A stretch of 64,000 nt of DNA from NCBI GenBank assembly GCA_965212595.1, contig CBDBVE010000014.1:62001-126000 (forward strand). Reading direction: 5' to 3'. The first letter of the stretch is position 1. Each line of letters opens with the position of its first letter. Source of the DNA: Poritiphilus sp965212595. GTDB taxonomy: Bacteria > Bacteroidota > Bacteroidia > Flavobacteriales > Flavobacteriaceae. Made by a program: the position numbers and the translations under genes. The notes under the pieces are model-generated. The model was given only the letters and a program-made list of their open reading frames with translations, ran no database searches and was not told where the DNA came from. This document shows, one piece after another, positions 20,001 through 29,235 of the stretch.

Positions 20001-20532
20001 TGGAGTTTTTGGAGGTTTGGTAGCAACAGGATGGCCTTTTGTAATTATGATGACCATGATGGGTATTATCGCTTTGGCCGGTATTGTAGTAAACAATGGT
20101 GTGGTACTGTTAGATTATACGCAAATTCTTATTGATAGAAAGAAAGTGGCACTGGGCATTTCAGATGATGAACTTCTGAGCCGTGAAGATGTTACAGAAA
20201 CTATTATCAAGGGAGGAAAAGCCAGGTTGCGGCCTGTAATTCTTACGGCAATCACAACTGTTTTAGGTTTGATTCCGCTCGCAACAGGTTTAAACATCAA
20301 CTTTATCACCCTTTTTGGAAGGTTTGATCCTCAAGTATATGTTGGTGGAGATAACGTTATTTTCTGGGGGCCGCTGGCGTGGACAGTAATTTTCGGGCTA
20401 ATCGTAGCTACTTTCTTAACGCTGATTATAGTTCCGGTACTGTTCAATATTGTTTACAGATTGAAATTATGGATAAGAAGCCGTAGAGCTGTTCCTAAAG
20501 AAAAAAAGGAGGAGTTAGAACTGGCAGCCTAA
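17029..20532 (+). CDS. RND-family efflux permease (AcrB/MexB-like)
   Basis: 1167 residues. Twelve predicted membrane helices in the RND pattern: TM1 at about 27-46, a large periplasmic loop, a TM2-6 cluster (about 350-540), an extra hydrophobic stretch around 520-565, a second periplasmic loop, and the TM8-12 cluster (about 960-1150). The TM4 region has 'GLIMGLGMLVDNGVVVVENV', the usual Asp-containing proton relay. It exports small molecules using the proton gradient. It begins 3 bp after the adaptor gene and ends at a strong terminator. Substrates cannot be told from sequence. Confidence 0.93.
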   Translation: MEKAKKNANKEFRLSSWAIDNSSVIYVMIVIFLFIGISSYFSMPREEFPEAVETKIYVSTIYPGNTAEDMERLITDPLEERLKNVSNFVEMTSTSQEDYAMVVVEFDENISVENAKQEVKDEVDAEKAGEDWPIFNGAKVEPNVFDLNLAESFPILNVNIRGDYPVEKLKEFAESLEDEIENLDEIKQVDIRGAQEKEVEVAVDINKMMAAKVNFDNVIQAIGNGNMTMSAGNLITSGQRRTIRITGEIEKPSELDDFVVKSEDGTVYLKDIAKVTFSEEDKTTYAREMGESVVMLDIKKRSGKNEVLATQKIREIVANAQKTYLPGDLDISFANDSSSSTLNQVDDLVNNIIFGIILVVTVLMFFLGFRNALFVGFAIPMSMFMSFMILSALGYTMNTMILFGLIMGLGMLVDNGVVVVENVYRLMEQEGMSRKEAAKKGIGEIAIPIIISTATTVAAFVPLGLWPGIMGEFMIYFPITLSVVLGSSLFVAIFMNSMLVSQFMELGEKTLTRKQLIRLTLILGGFGLFIMLVGGPVRGLGTLMLVVAGMFWLYKYFLKPWATRFQKNSLVRLENWYERRLKHALTGRNVYLYFGVTILLLIAAFATFGLSVGSQRTKLEFFPDNTPKEIYVYIEYPQGTDIDKTNELTKAIEERVYKIVGDEQYFNYEGENLLVDTGVSQVGKGAENPFTEAGSAADMPHRGKITLSMQEFKFRDGLDTEKLRLRIQNALAEVYPGVTISVEKDAVGPPAGYPVNIELIGQNYDTLISVAERMRNYINSKSIDGMEGLKVDVNKGNPGMQVIVDRQKAGELGVSVGQVGQQLRRSLFGDKAGVFKKDGEDYDINVRFNESLRYNTSALFNQNMIFRDQASGQIKEIPISAVASRKNTSSFNAIKHINGERVVTVYSGLKPGGNANIIVAQIKKEMENFKGMPTGVKIDYTGELEEQAKQQAFLMGAFFSGLGLIMLILVFQFGGISKPAIIMTAIFLSFIGVFGGLVATGWPFVIMMTMMGIIALAGIVVNNGVVLLDYTQILIDRKKVALGISDDELLSREDVTETIIKGGKARLRPVILTAITTVLGLIPLATGLNINFITLFGRFDPQVYVGGDNVIFWGPLAWTVIFGLIVATFLTLIIVPVLFNIVYRLKLWIRSRRAVPKEKKEELELAA

Positions 20533-20545
20533 AAAAGTAGGTACA

Positions 20546-20581
20546 TAAAAAAACCCTGACATTGCTGTCAGGGTTTTTTTG
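20546..20581. terminator. Intrinsic bidirectional terminator
   Basis: Stem CCCTGACA (20554-20561) / TGTCAGGG (20566-20573), 4-nt loop, A run before and T run after. It serves the RND operon on + and susD on -. Confidence 0.92.
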
Positions 20582-20591
20582 TTTATGAAGT

Positions 20592-21899
20592 TTACTGTAC
20601 TTCGAAAGGCGGAATTGGAAATTGTATATGAACAATATCCCCAGGCCTATCAATGGGTAGGAACGTACTGTTTAAACGGTCGTACCTTCTAAGATCAAAC
20701 ATTGCATGCCCTTCTCCCCATAAAGAATATGCTCTATTGTAAAGCATTTCGTCAATAAGGTCTGCTTCTGCAACTGCTCCCGCATAATCTCCTAATCCAT
20801 ATGCATTTCTCAGGATATTTAAGGCAGTTACCGCATCCATAAGATTGCCTTGCTGAATATTCGCCTCTGCATTAATCAGAATCAATTCTTCATTGCGAAT
20901 ATGATCAATCGGAGAGGTTGCTGTGGCATACAGATTTATTTCATGTGTGCCATTGAGTCCGTCTCTGGCGACAGGATCGGCACGAAGACTGAATTTATCA
21001 ATTCTGGTGTCTCCAGCCTGAATATCATTGATGAACCTGTCATGAACAATATACTGATCTCCACTTTGCTGAGGTGTTTTAAAAATAGGATTGAGTAATT
21101 CTGTACCTCCTTGGGCATAGATCATTTTTGGTCCTATGGCCAAATCTGCCGCGTCCAAAGAAAGAAAAGAATCGTTCACCAGCGAAAGTGCTCCTGCATA
21201 GTCCTCTTGGTGAATGGCAACCCTCGCCGCTATTGCCCGGTTAAACTGAGCAAAAGTAGCAGGTGTATCAAAGCCTGCAAAACCACCTGAAAGTTGAAAA
21301 GAGAATTCTGCACTTTGAAGCGCGGTAAATCCTTCATCTAAAAAAGCTCTCAAGGCCTGAAAGCCCTCGCTCGCACTTACAAAAGGTCCAAGGTTATCAG
21401 GATCAAAGGCATCGATCCGAACCCCATTATCTCCAAGCATATCAAGTACGTCAAGTAACATCATTGCCTTAAAGGTCAAGGCTACTCCCCTGTACCCATC
21501 TTTTTGAGCATCGGTAACGGCGGCAGTTGGTAACGCTTGTAAAATAAAATCAGCATTTTTAACTGCCTGGTACCTTGCAAACATCATTCCGGTTAGCTGT
21601 GGCTCCGATCCAGTAAGGACCGCACCATCTTTGCCAATCAGTGTTGCCGTTGTTGTGGGGTCTGAGGCATTAAAATCATATAACTCCCGTGCTATGGATC
21701 CGGTCGCCGTAATAAATCCTCCCTGGGCATTTATTGCTCTGGATTCCAGACCCTGTACCACAAAATTCAAGGTCTGTTCAGACGGGTTATTCACTACCCC
21801 ATCGACACCAGGCTGGTTTGGATCGGGAACTTCGTCTAGAGAACACGAAAATATTAGCAGTGTTCCCATTAGTATTGTTAAGTTTCTTATACTTTTCAT
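20592..21899 (-). CDS. SusD/RagB-family surface lipoprotein
   Basis: 435 residues with a lipoprotein signal ending IFSC (Cys at about 19), followed by 'CSLDEVPDPNQP', an acidic start typical of surface-exposed Bacteroidota lipoproteins. The rest is an alpha-helical TPR-like SusD fold with the family's C-terminal 'NRAYSLWGEGHAMFDLRRYDR'-type stretch near residues 390-412. It forms the lid of a SusC transporter. It lies 16 bp after susC and is the last gene of the pair. No glycoside hydrolase or other enzyme follows, so the nutrient is not indicated. Confidence 0.9.
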   Translation of the reverse strand: MKSIRNLTILMGTLLIFSCSLDEVPDPNQPGVDGVVNNPSEQTLNFVVQGLESRAINAQGGFITATGSIARELYDFNASDPTTTATLIGKDGAVLTGSEPQLTGMMFARYQAVKNADFILQALPTAAVTDAQKDGYRGVALTFKAMMLLDVLDMLGDNGVRIDAFDPDNLGPFVSASEGFQALRAFLDEGFTALQSAEFSFQLSGGFAGFDTPATFAQFNRAIAARVAIHQEDYAGALSLVNDSFLSLDAADLAIGPKMIYAQGGTELLNPIFKTPQQSGDQYIVHDRFINDIQAGDTRIDKFSLRADPVARDGLNGTHEINLYATATSPIDHIRNEELILINAEANIQQGNLMDAVTALNILRNAYGLGDYAGAVAEADLIDEMLYNRAYSLWGEGHAMFDLRRYDRLNSTFLPIDRPGDIVHIQFPIPPFEVQ

Positions 21900-21915
21900 A
21901 ATCTCTTTCTATCTA

Positions 21916-24846
21916 TTAAAATGTAAATCCTACATGAAAATAATATTGCGCCGCACTTGGAAACGGAGACACTTCAATTCCTTGTGACAGTCCTGATGGG
22001 CCAAAGGCTGAAGTTTCAGGATCATAACTTGTATAGTCAGTAATGGTCAGGATATTCTTTCCTGAAACTCCTATTTTGAGTTGTTCAAACCAATCTGTCT
22101 TGACAGGAACAGTATAGAAAAGGCCAACCTCACGTAGGCGTACGTATGTTCCATCTTCTATATAACCGGCCGCCCCAAAAGTGCCAAATCTTGGATTAGC
22201 GATCACATCAGGATCGTCTAAATCTGGTGTTACCCCACCAAAATCAGATAGCAATTTGGTAAGGTTTAAAACATCGCCACCTTTTTTCCAATGCCATAAA
22301 AATGTAAGATCAAAATTCTTGAAGAGCGTAAGCTGGTTGAACCAACTCATCTCAAAATCAGGTGCTGCATCTCCTATAATCGTTGTTACACCGCCAATAT
22401 TTGCTGCAAGAGAAGTTGCCGTTTCGCCAAGACGGATGAAGGAGCTACCAAAGGTTAAACTAAACCCTTCCCCAGAAGGTTGAAACTCTCCTACTCCCAG
22501 GCGATCAACCTCAGCTTCATTCTTCCACCAATTTAGAGTTGTATTCCAGTTCACATTTTCATTACTTATTGGATTTGCATTTAATCCAATTTCAAAACCT
22601 TTATTGCTCAAATCGAAATCGTTTCTTATTTCGTTGGCGAATCCGGTAGTCAATGGAATGGATGAAAATGGGTAAATTAGGTCTTTAACATCTCTCTTAT
22701 ACGCCGTTAATTCCAGCCCTATTTTCCCATCAAGAAAGGAGAAATCGGCGCCAAATTCAATTTCCTGAGAGGTCTCTGGTTCTAAATCTGCATCACCCAA
22801 CTGGGCCGATACGTTGTTTTGACCAACGGTGGGTAAAGCCAATCCTGGAACGCCTCCAATAGATGTTGGCCCTAAAGGGGTATATAAGGACCCAAACCTT
22901 GCACTACTTCCAGTTTCTCCGTATGCTACTCTTAGCTTAAATAAGTTTATGGCATCTATATTCCAAAAATCAAAATTTGCTACATTAATGGCTAGTGATG
23001 CCCTTGGAAATGCGAAGAATTTGTTTGGATCTCCGTTTAAGTTCGACTTGTCAAAACGAATTCCTGCGGTTCCAATAATTTTATCGTCCCAGTTAACAGT
23101 ACTTTGCGCTATCAGACCAAACTCTTCTTCCTCGGTTAAGCGTTGGAAAACAGCAAAAGAATTTCCCTGGGCCAGGTTCGTCTGTTGAGGGAAGAGCTGT
23201 GTAGTTTGATTGATGATCGCATCACTTTCAAAATTCAGATAAGACATACCAATCTGGCCATTAATACTAATATTATTACCGGCAAAGTAATCGGCCACAG
23301 CAAAAGCATTATAATTTAGCTGTAAGGAATTGGTATTCCCTGCACTGACGAAGCCTTGTTGATTTCCGCGTTGCGTTTGCTGAAACTCCGGAATATAAAC
23401 AAAGGTCTTGGCCTGAAAATAATCGAGCCCTCCATTGGCTGTAAACTTCAACTGGAAGTTATCCTCCGTAATGGCTTTGTACTCTACATTTGCTCCCTGG
23501 ATGTAACGGTTGATCTCTTCCGAGTTATCTATAAGATCCCTGTTTAATATGATATTGGTAGCCGCAAAACGTCCGTCCGGATATACGCCATTTTCATCTG
23601 GAAAAAGATCTTCCCAATCTGCCGTAACTAAAGCCAGATTGTATCCGACACTAAAACCTCCATTATTTTCATTCCCAACAGGGCCCCTCTCGGCTGTGCT
23701 GTTCACATAATTAGAGGAGAAACCTACTTTTAGCTTGTCATTAAATCTGTGATCTAAATTTAAACGCAGCGAATTTCGTTCGTAGCCGGTTCGTTGCATA
23801 ATTCCGTCTTCATCTCTACGACTGGCATTGAAATAGAATTTGGTCTTTTCATTTCCACCGGAAATTGAAAACCTGCTATCCAAAATAAGCCCCTCTTCAC
23901 CATAGAGTTCTTCTTCATAATTGAAGATTCTGCCGGCGGCCTGAGCTGCTTCAAAAATGGGTACTTCAGCTGCACCGAAAGTGGAAGCTACGGTTGCAGA
24001 TGTAAATTGCCTACGACCGGCAAAATTCTGTATGGTATTAAAGCCGATATCCTGGTTAAACTTTACCGTGGTTTTTCCTGTGGCACCTCTTTTGGTCGTA
24101 ATAATTACAACTCCCGCGTTTGCACGCGTACCATAGATGGCAGCTGCAGAAGCTCCTTTAAGAACCTCAATACTTTCAATATCGTCTGGGTTGATGTCGG
24201 AAACCCGGTTTGAGCCCCCTTCTTCTCGTCCTGCGTTTGCTCCTGAAGCTACAGACGAACCGTTTGATAATTGGACGTTACTGATGTAAACGCCATCAAC
24301 AATAAAAAGGGGTTGATTGTTTCCTGATAATGAGGAAATCCCTCTTAATCGCATGGCAGTCTGTCCTCCGGGTGCACCACCGGCGGCATTGATATTCACC
24401 CCTGTCATTTTTCCGTACAGGGCGCCATCTAGTGTGGAACCTGTAGTAGTCCCTGTAAGCGACTCGCTGCTAACAGTAGATATACTATTGGCAAGGTTAG
24501 AACGCTTGATACTCGATACAAGTCCTGTCACCACCACCTCATCGAGGTTGGTAACATCTACTCGCATCTGCACGTCTCCCGCGTCAGATGAAGCAACTTC
24601 CAAATTGGAGTACCCAATAAAGGAAAATACCAGTGTGGAACCCTCAGGAGCATTTATGGAATAATTTCCATCAATGTCAGTAAGTGTTCCGGTTGTTGAT
24701 CCTTTCACAACAACAGTTACACCAATAAGCGGTTCCCCGCTATCGGCGTCGGTCACAGTTCCCGTGACGGCATCTTGCGCAATCACCATAATAGGCAATA
24801 CAAGAGACCACAACAGAAACGTACCTTTCAGCAATGTTCGTTTCAT
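21916..24846 (-). CDS. SusC/RagA-family TonB-linked outer-membrane transporter
   Basis: 976 residues. Signal peptide (about 1-23, ending VIAQ), carboxypeptidase-regulatory-like domain (about 25-105), then the SusC plug with 'LDEVVVTGLVSSIKRSNLAN', an 'RIRG'-like RLRGISS segment and 'IESIEVLKGASAAAIYG', then a long barrel. It imports nutrients bound by its SusD lid, powered by TonB. The pair is transcribed alone. An 11-bp inverted repeat lies 47 bp upstream of the start. Ligand unknown. Confidence 0.93.
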   Translation of the reverse strand: MKRTLLKGTFLLWSLVLPIMVIAQDAVTGTVTDADSGEPLIGVTVVVKGSTTGTLTDIDGNYSINAPEGSTLVFSFIGYSNLEVASSDAGDVQMRVDVTNLDEVVVTGLVSSIKRSNLANSISTVSSESLTGTTTGSTLDGALYGKMTGVNINAAGGAPGGQTAMRLRGISSLSGNNQPLFIVDGVYISNVQLSNGSSVASGANAGREEGGSNRVSDINPDDIESIEVLKGASAAAIYGTRANAGVVIITTKRGATGKTTVKFNQDIGFNTIQNFAGRRQFTSATVASTFGAAEVPIFEAAQAAGRIFNYEEELYGEEGLILDSRFSISGGNEKTKFYFNASRRDEDGIMQRTGYERNSLRLNLDHRFNDKLKVGFSSNYVNSTAERGPVGNENNGGFSVGYNLALVTADWEDLFPDENGVYPDGRFAATNIILNRDLIDNSEEINRYIQGANVEYKAITEDNFQLKFTANGGLDYFQAKTFVYIPEFQQTQRGNQQGFVSAGNTNSLQLNYNAFAVADYFAGNNISINGQIGMSYLNFESDAIINQTTQLFPQQTNLAQGNSFAVFQRLTEEEEFGLIAQSTVNWDDKIIGTAGIRFDKSNLNGDPNKFFAFPRASLAINVANFDFWNIDAINLFKLRVAYGETGSSARFGSLYTPLGPTSIGGVPGLALPTVGQNNVSAQLGDADLEPETSQEIEFGADFSFLDGKIGLELTAYKRDVKDLIYPFSSIPLTTGFANEIRNDFDLSNKGFEIGLNANPISNENVNWNTTLNWWKNEAEVDRLGVGEFQPSGEGFSLTFGSSFIRLGETATSLAANIGGVTTIIGDAAPDFEMSWFNQLTLFKNFDLTFLWHWKKGGDVLNLTKLLSDFGGVTPDLDDPDVIANPRFGTFGAAGYIEDGTYVRLREVGLFYTVPVKTDWFEQLKIGVSGKNILTITDYTSYDPETSAFGPSGLSQGIEVSPFPSAAQYYFHVGFTF

Positions 24847-24892
24847 AATAGTGATTTTTGAATTAGGTTATACTAACAATGTAAGGAAGAAT

Positions 24893-24949
24893 TCAGGGAT
24901 TTAAAATTTTTTTAAGAGTTTTCTCCCGTTCATCATGCTAAATCCCTGA
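24893..24949. repeat. Inverted repeat upstream of susC
   Basis: Perfect 11-bp arms: TCAGGGATTTA at 24893-24903 and TAAATCCCTGA at 24939-24949, with a 35-nt spacer. Located between divergent susC (-) and aspS (+). It could be an operator, or a hairpin in the susC leader RNA. Confidence 0.55.
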
Positions 24950-25004
24950 TAAAAAAGGAATTGAAAAATTTCATTCGACTATGGGTGTTACGCGCTTATC
25001 TTGT

Positions 25005-25012
25005 TACCTTTG
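25005..25012 (+). promoter_or_regulatory. -7 promoter element (TACCTTTG) for aspS
   Basis: Exact match to TAnnTTTG, 24 nt before the aspS start codon. No clear -33 TTG. Confidence 0.6.
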
Positions 25013-25036
25013 CGGCTGTAAAAAAACCAGTGCAAA

Positions 25037-26783
25037 ATGTACAGAAGTTATAGTTGCGGCGAGCTTAGGGCATCACATATCAACAAGGAAGTCACCCTGG
25101 CAGGTTGGGTGCAAAAAGTAAGGGATAAGGGGTTTGTGGTTTGGATAGACCTTAGAGATCGCTATGGGATTACCCAACTGGTTTTAGATGAGGAGCGTTG
25201 CTCGGCTGATCTGTTAGAAATGGCCAGGTCTGTGGGTAGGGAATTTGTTCTCCAGGCAAAGGGTGTGGTCATTGAGCGAGCCTCTAAAAATCCTAACATG
25301 ACTACCGGCGATATCGAAATCCTGGTACAGGAACTGCTGGTTTTGAACCCAGCTAAGGTACCTCCATTTACCATAGAAGATGAGACCGATGGCGGAGAAG
25401 ATCTAAGAATGAAATATCGATATCTGGATATCAGAAGAAAGCCTGTAAAGGACAATCTTATCTTTCGGAGCAAGGTGACCATGGAAGTTAGAAAGTATCT
25501 TTCTGAGGAGGGCTTTATAGAAGTAGAAACGCCATATTTGATTAAATCTACTCCTGAAGGAGCTCGAGATTTTGTAGTACCCAGTAGGATGAATGAAGGG
25601 CAGTTTTATGCCCTCCCCCAATCTCCGCAAACTTTCAAGCAACTGCTGATGGTTGGCGGAATGGACAAATACTTCCAAATTGTAAAGTGCTTTCGGGATG
25701 AGGATTTAAGGGCAGACCGCCAACCGGAGTTCACTCAGATTGATTGTGAGATGGCCTTTGTTGAACAGGAAGATATTTTAAATGCCTTTGAAGGGCTAAC
25801 CACACATCTGCTAAAGGAAATTTGTCAGGTAGAGGTGGCGAAATTTCCAAGACTCACTTACGATGAAGCCATGAGAAGGTTTGGCAATGACAAACCTGAT
25901 ATTCGATTTGGGATGGAGTTCGCGGAGCTCAATGAAATTGCCCAGCATAAAGATTTCGGGATATTCAATACCGCAGAGTTGGTGGTTGGTATTGCCGTAC
26001 CTGGCGCTGCCGAGTATAGCAGAAAAGAAATAGACAAGCTTATCGATTGGGTGCGCCGTCCTCAGGTGGGTGCCAAAGGTATGGTGTATGTAAAATGCAA
26101 CCCGGATGGAACCTATAAATCTTCAGTTGATAAATTCTATACACCCGAAGATCTTGAAAAATGGGCGGATGCCACTGGAGCAAAACCGGGCGATCTGATC
26201 TGTGTCCTTTCTGGTGAAAAAAATACCAGCAGGGCCCAGCTAAGCGCCTTGAGAATGGAATTGGCTGAACGCCTGGGGCTCAGAAAACCAGAAGAGTTTG
26301 CCCCGCTCTGGGTAGTAGATTTCCCGCTACTGGAGCTCGATGAGGAGACCGGCACCTATCATGCGATGCATCACCCCTTTACCTCTCCGAAACCCGGACA
26401 ATTAGACCTTTTAGACAAAGACCCCGGGAGCGGTTCGTGCCAATGCATACGACCTGGTCTTAAATGGCAATGAAATTGGAGGCGGCTCTATCAGAATCCA
26501 TGACCGAGCCACCCAGGAGACCATGTTTAAACATCTCGGATTTAGCCCGGAGGAGGCACAAGCCCAGTTTGGGTTCTTAATGGAGGCCTTTCAGTTTGGG
26601 GCACCACCTCACGGAGGAATCGCTTTCGGACTGGATCGCCTGGTAGCCATTTTAGGTGGGCAAGAGACCATTCGCGACTTTATTGCCTTTCCCAAAAATA
26701 ACAGCGGCAGAGATGTTATGATCGATGCTCCAGCACCCATTGATGAGGAGCAGTTGAAGGAATTGCATTTAAAGCTTAGCTAA
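25037..26783 (+). CDS. aspS: Aspartate-tRNA ligase, interrupted by one extra base
   Basis: Two reading frames make one enzyme. 25037-26473 gives the anticodon-binding OB fold (residues 1-110), class II motif 2 ('FRDEDLRADRQPEFTQID'), the bacterial GAD insertion and most of the core. 26523-26783 lies in a frame that continues it, with motif 3 'GIAFGLDRLVAILGG'. The switch falls at about 26426-26430: the family's DKDPG-AVRANAYD is restored by removing one base in GGGAG. The corrected length is 581 residues, normal for bacterial AspRS. It charges tRNA-Asp, an essential step, so a true null is unlikely and sequence error is the first explanation. Confidence 0.93.
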
Positions 26784-26826
26784 ATTGTGCAATGCAGGTT
26801 TATTGAGTAGCCCTGAGATTTTTTAA

Positions 26827-26834
26827 TACCTTTA
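26827..26834 (+). promoter_or_regulatory. Possible -7 element (TACCTTTA) before the ClC gene
   Basis: One mismatch to TAnnTTTG, 16 nt before the start codon, within a short palindrome (ACCTT-TAT-AAGGT). Confidence 0.35.
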
Positions 26835-26850
26835 TAAGGTACACGACGCA

Positions 26851-28635
26851 ATGTCTAACCAAAAAGAAGCACTCTATACCCGGGTCCTTAAATGGAGGTA
26901 TAAAAATATTTCCAACAAGACCTTTACTCACTTACTTAGTGTAATTGTTGGTTTTCTTGCAGGCCTGGCCGCCGTTACCCTTAAGAATATCACCTACTTC
27001 ATTCAATCGCTCTTAGAAACGGGTATTGTATTTTCGAGTAACCAACTGTATTTCGTGCTTCCAGTGATCGGGTTAACCCTGGTATATCTCTATGTGAAAT
27101 TCGTTCATAAAGAAAAATTAGAGCACGCTATATCCTCTATTCTCTTCGCACTTTCTAAAAAGAAAGGCCTTATAAATGTAAAAAAAACCTATACTCCTTT
27201 GATCACAGCCCCGTTGACAGTGGGTTTTGGGGGATCTGTTGGCCTCCTGGGCCCGGCTGTCGCTTCCGGTGCAGCAATCAGTTCTAATTTTGGAAGGCTT
27301 TTACATGTCAACGCCAAAACACGTTCTCTCTTAATTGCCTGCGCCTCGGCAGGCGCAATTGCTTCTATTTTTCAATCTCCGATAGCAGCCATCATTTTTG
27401 CGGTGGAGGTTTTTAGTCTGGACCTTACCATGAGGTCTATGCTCCCCTTATTACTTGCCTCTATTGCCGGTGTGCTTACCTCTTATTTTTTCCTAGGCGA
27501 CGAAACCTTGTTCAATTTTATAATCACAGAACCTTTTGCGGTAAAAGACACTCTTTTTTACATCTTATTGGGTGTTGGGACTGCCTTTGCCTCTATTTAC
27601 TTCACAAAAATGTACTTCGGCATCATTGCTTTTTTTGAACGATTTAAGAGTCCGAAGTACAAACTATTGGTCGGTGGCCTGGCCATTGGAGTAATGCTCT
27701 ATTTGATTCCACCGCTTTATGGGGAAGGTTTCGGATTCATTAATAAGCTTTTAGAAGGAAATCATATCGATGCGCTTGGAAAAACCCCCTTTGATAAATT
27801 CACAGATAATATTTGGGTGGTAATTGCCCTACTTTTTGGAATAACGATTTTCAAGGCCGTAGCCATGTCAGCTACCTTTGCAGCCGGAGGAGCAGGCGGT
27901 ATTTTTATCCCTACCATGGTTATGGGTAGTGCTTTGGGCAATGTAGTGGCTAAAGTTATCAACCACTGCGGACTGGGGTTTTCAGTCAATGAAAGCAACT
28001 TTACCCTGATAGGGATGGCAGGACTTATAGCTGGGGTACTACATGCACCCCTGACAGCAATTTTTTTAATAGCGGAGATTACAGGGGGTTACGAGTTATT
28101 TGTTCCCTTGATGATTACCGCCGCCATCTCATATCTTACAACCCGTAATGCTATAGAACATACCATTTATACCCGAGAACTCGCCGCAATTGGCGCTCTG
28201 ATCACTCATGATAAAGACCAAACCGTGCTGACGTTAATGCAGTTAGATGATGTGGTTGAGCAAAACTTTAAAGCTGTAAATCCCGAAATGACCTTAGGCG
28301 AAATGGTACATGCTGCGGTGGCCAAATCTGCCAGAAACATTTTCCCGGTAATAGATGACAAAGGGCAGCTGGCCGGAATTGTTCTTCTTGATGATATCAG
28401 AGAATTCATGTTCGATACCAGAATGTATGAAAAAATAAGTGTGGAGTCTTTCATGCAAAATGCCCCGGAGCATATATTTTATGAGAGTGATTCTATGAAG
28501 CAAGTGATGCAAAAATTTCAGGATAGCGGCGCCTGGAATCTCCCGGTTATTAAAGAAGGTAAATACTATGGTTTCGTCTCAAAATCGAAACTGCTTACCG
28601 CCTACCGAAGAAAGTTGATTAATTTTACAAAGTAA
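26851..28635 (+). CDS. ClC-type chloride channel/transporter with CBS domains
   Basis: 594 residues: a ClC membrane core (about 20-440) and a pair of CBS domains (about 460-590). The C-proximal ion-pore motif GGAGGIFIPTM is normal. At the first pore motif, where relatives read G-x-E-(G/A)-P with the gating glutamate, this protein reads GGSVGLLGP. The 'G(S/H)GIP' selectivity segment is replaced by EHAISS. Known biology: removing the gating Glu uncouples Cl/H exchange. Inference: this may be a passive conductance or a distinct subfamily. The CBS pair suggests nucleotide control. A small membrane gene follows after 1 bp. Confidence 0.9.
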   Translation: MSNQKEALYTRVLKWRYKNISNKTFTHLLSVIVGFLAGLAAVTLKNITYFIQSLLETGIVFSSNQLYFVLPVIGLTLVYLYVKFVHKEKLEHAISSILFALSKKKGLINVKKTYTPLITAPLTVGFGGSVGLLGPAVASGAAISSNFGRLLHVNAKTRSLLIACASAGAIASIFQSPIAAIIFAVEVFSLDLTMRSMLPLLLASIAGVLTSYFFLGDETLFNFIITEPFAVKDTLFYILLGVGTAFASIYFTKMYFGIIAFFERFKSPKYKLLVGGLAIGVMLYLIPPLYGEGFGFINKLLEGNHIDALGKTPFDKFTDNIWVVIALLFGITIFKAVAMSATFAAGGAGGIFIPTMVMGSALGNVVAKVINHCGLGFSVNESNFTLIGMAGLIAGVLHAPLTAIFLIAEITGGYELFVPLMITAAISYLTTRNAIEHTIYTRELAAIGALITHDKDQTVLTLMQLDDVVEQNFKAVNPEMTLGEMVHAAVAKSARNIFPVIDDKGQLAGIVLLDDIREFMFDTRMYEKISVESFMQNAPEHIFYESDSMKQVMQKFQDSGAWNLPVIKEGKYYGFVSKSKLLTAYRRKLINFTK

Positions 28636-28636
28636 A

Positions 28637-28900
28637 ATGCGCATTAGAGTCAGACATATCATTGTTCTAATAGTTTTTGCTTCTTTCGGAGCAATTGGCT
28701 ATGGCTTTTGGGTGCAGGAGGAGGATCCGGCCCTGGGAAGCAAATGCATTGGTTTTGGCACGGTTGGGCTTTTTTTGATCGCAATGCCGCTATTTTTAAT
28801 TAAGGAGAGTAAAGGCAAAAAAATGAAGGATTATATGCTAACCGATGAGAACATTAAAAAGATGAGAAGTGAAAGAAGAAAAAAGTCTGAAAATCAATAA
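28637..28900 (+). CDS. Small two-helix membrane protein, unknown
   Basis: 87 residues: two hydrophobic helices (about 7-26 and 36-54) and a strongly basic C-terminal tail rich in Lys/Arg. The start codon is one base after the stop of the ClC gene, so it is translationally linked to it and may act with it. No recognised family. Confidence 0.65.
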   Translation: MRIRVRHIIVLIVFASFGAIGYGFWVQEEDPALGSKCIGFGTVGLFLIAMPLFLIKESKGKKMKDYMLTDENIKKMRSERRKKSENQ

Positions 28901-28984
28901 TTTTGTTAGTTTTTCCCCGAGGGTCTAAGTAGGTCTGCACGAAATAACATACTTTAGTAATATATTTATCATAATTTTTATTTA

Positions 28985-29179
28985 ATGACTGGAACAGTAA
29001 AATTTTTCAACGAATCCAAAGGTTATGGGTTCATAACCAACGACGACACAGGGAAGGATATCTTTGTTCATGTTACTGCATTGAACGGAGTGGAGCTGAG
29101 TGAGGGAGACAAAGTAGAATACGAAGAAGAAGAAGGAAGAAAAGGTGTGGTTGCCGCACAAATTCAGGTAATCGGATAA
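28985..29179 (+). CDS. Cold-shock domain protein
   Basis: 64 residues covering a complete cold-shock domain: RNP1 KGYGFI (residues 12-17) and RNP2 DIFVHV (about 26-31). It binds single-stranded RNA/DNA and melts RNA structure. A short 84-nt region precedes it, and it ends at a strong terminator. Monocistronic. Confidence 0.95.
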   Translation: MTGTVKFFNESKGYGFITNDDTGKDIFVHVTALNGVELSEGDKVEYEEEEGRKGVVAAQIQVIG

Positions 29180-29201
29180 GAATATTTTATTTTGATTTGC
29201 T

Positions 29202-29231
29202 AGCCCTGACCAATGTGTCAGGGCTTTTTTT
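29202..29231. terminator. Intrinsic bidirectional terminator
   Basis: Stem AGCCCTGAC (29202-29210) / GTCAGGGCT (29217-29225), 6-nt loop, T run. Shared by the convergent cold-shock and tadA genes. Its stem resembles that of the terminator near 20550. Confidence 0.93.
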
Positions 29232-29235
29232 GTTC

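Noticed and set aside
26523..26783. Independent 86-codon gene after aspS
   Set aside because: It is the C-terminal motif-3 region of AspRS separated by a one-base frameshift.
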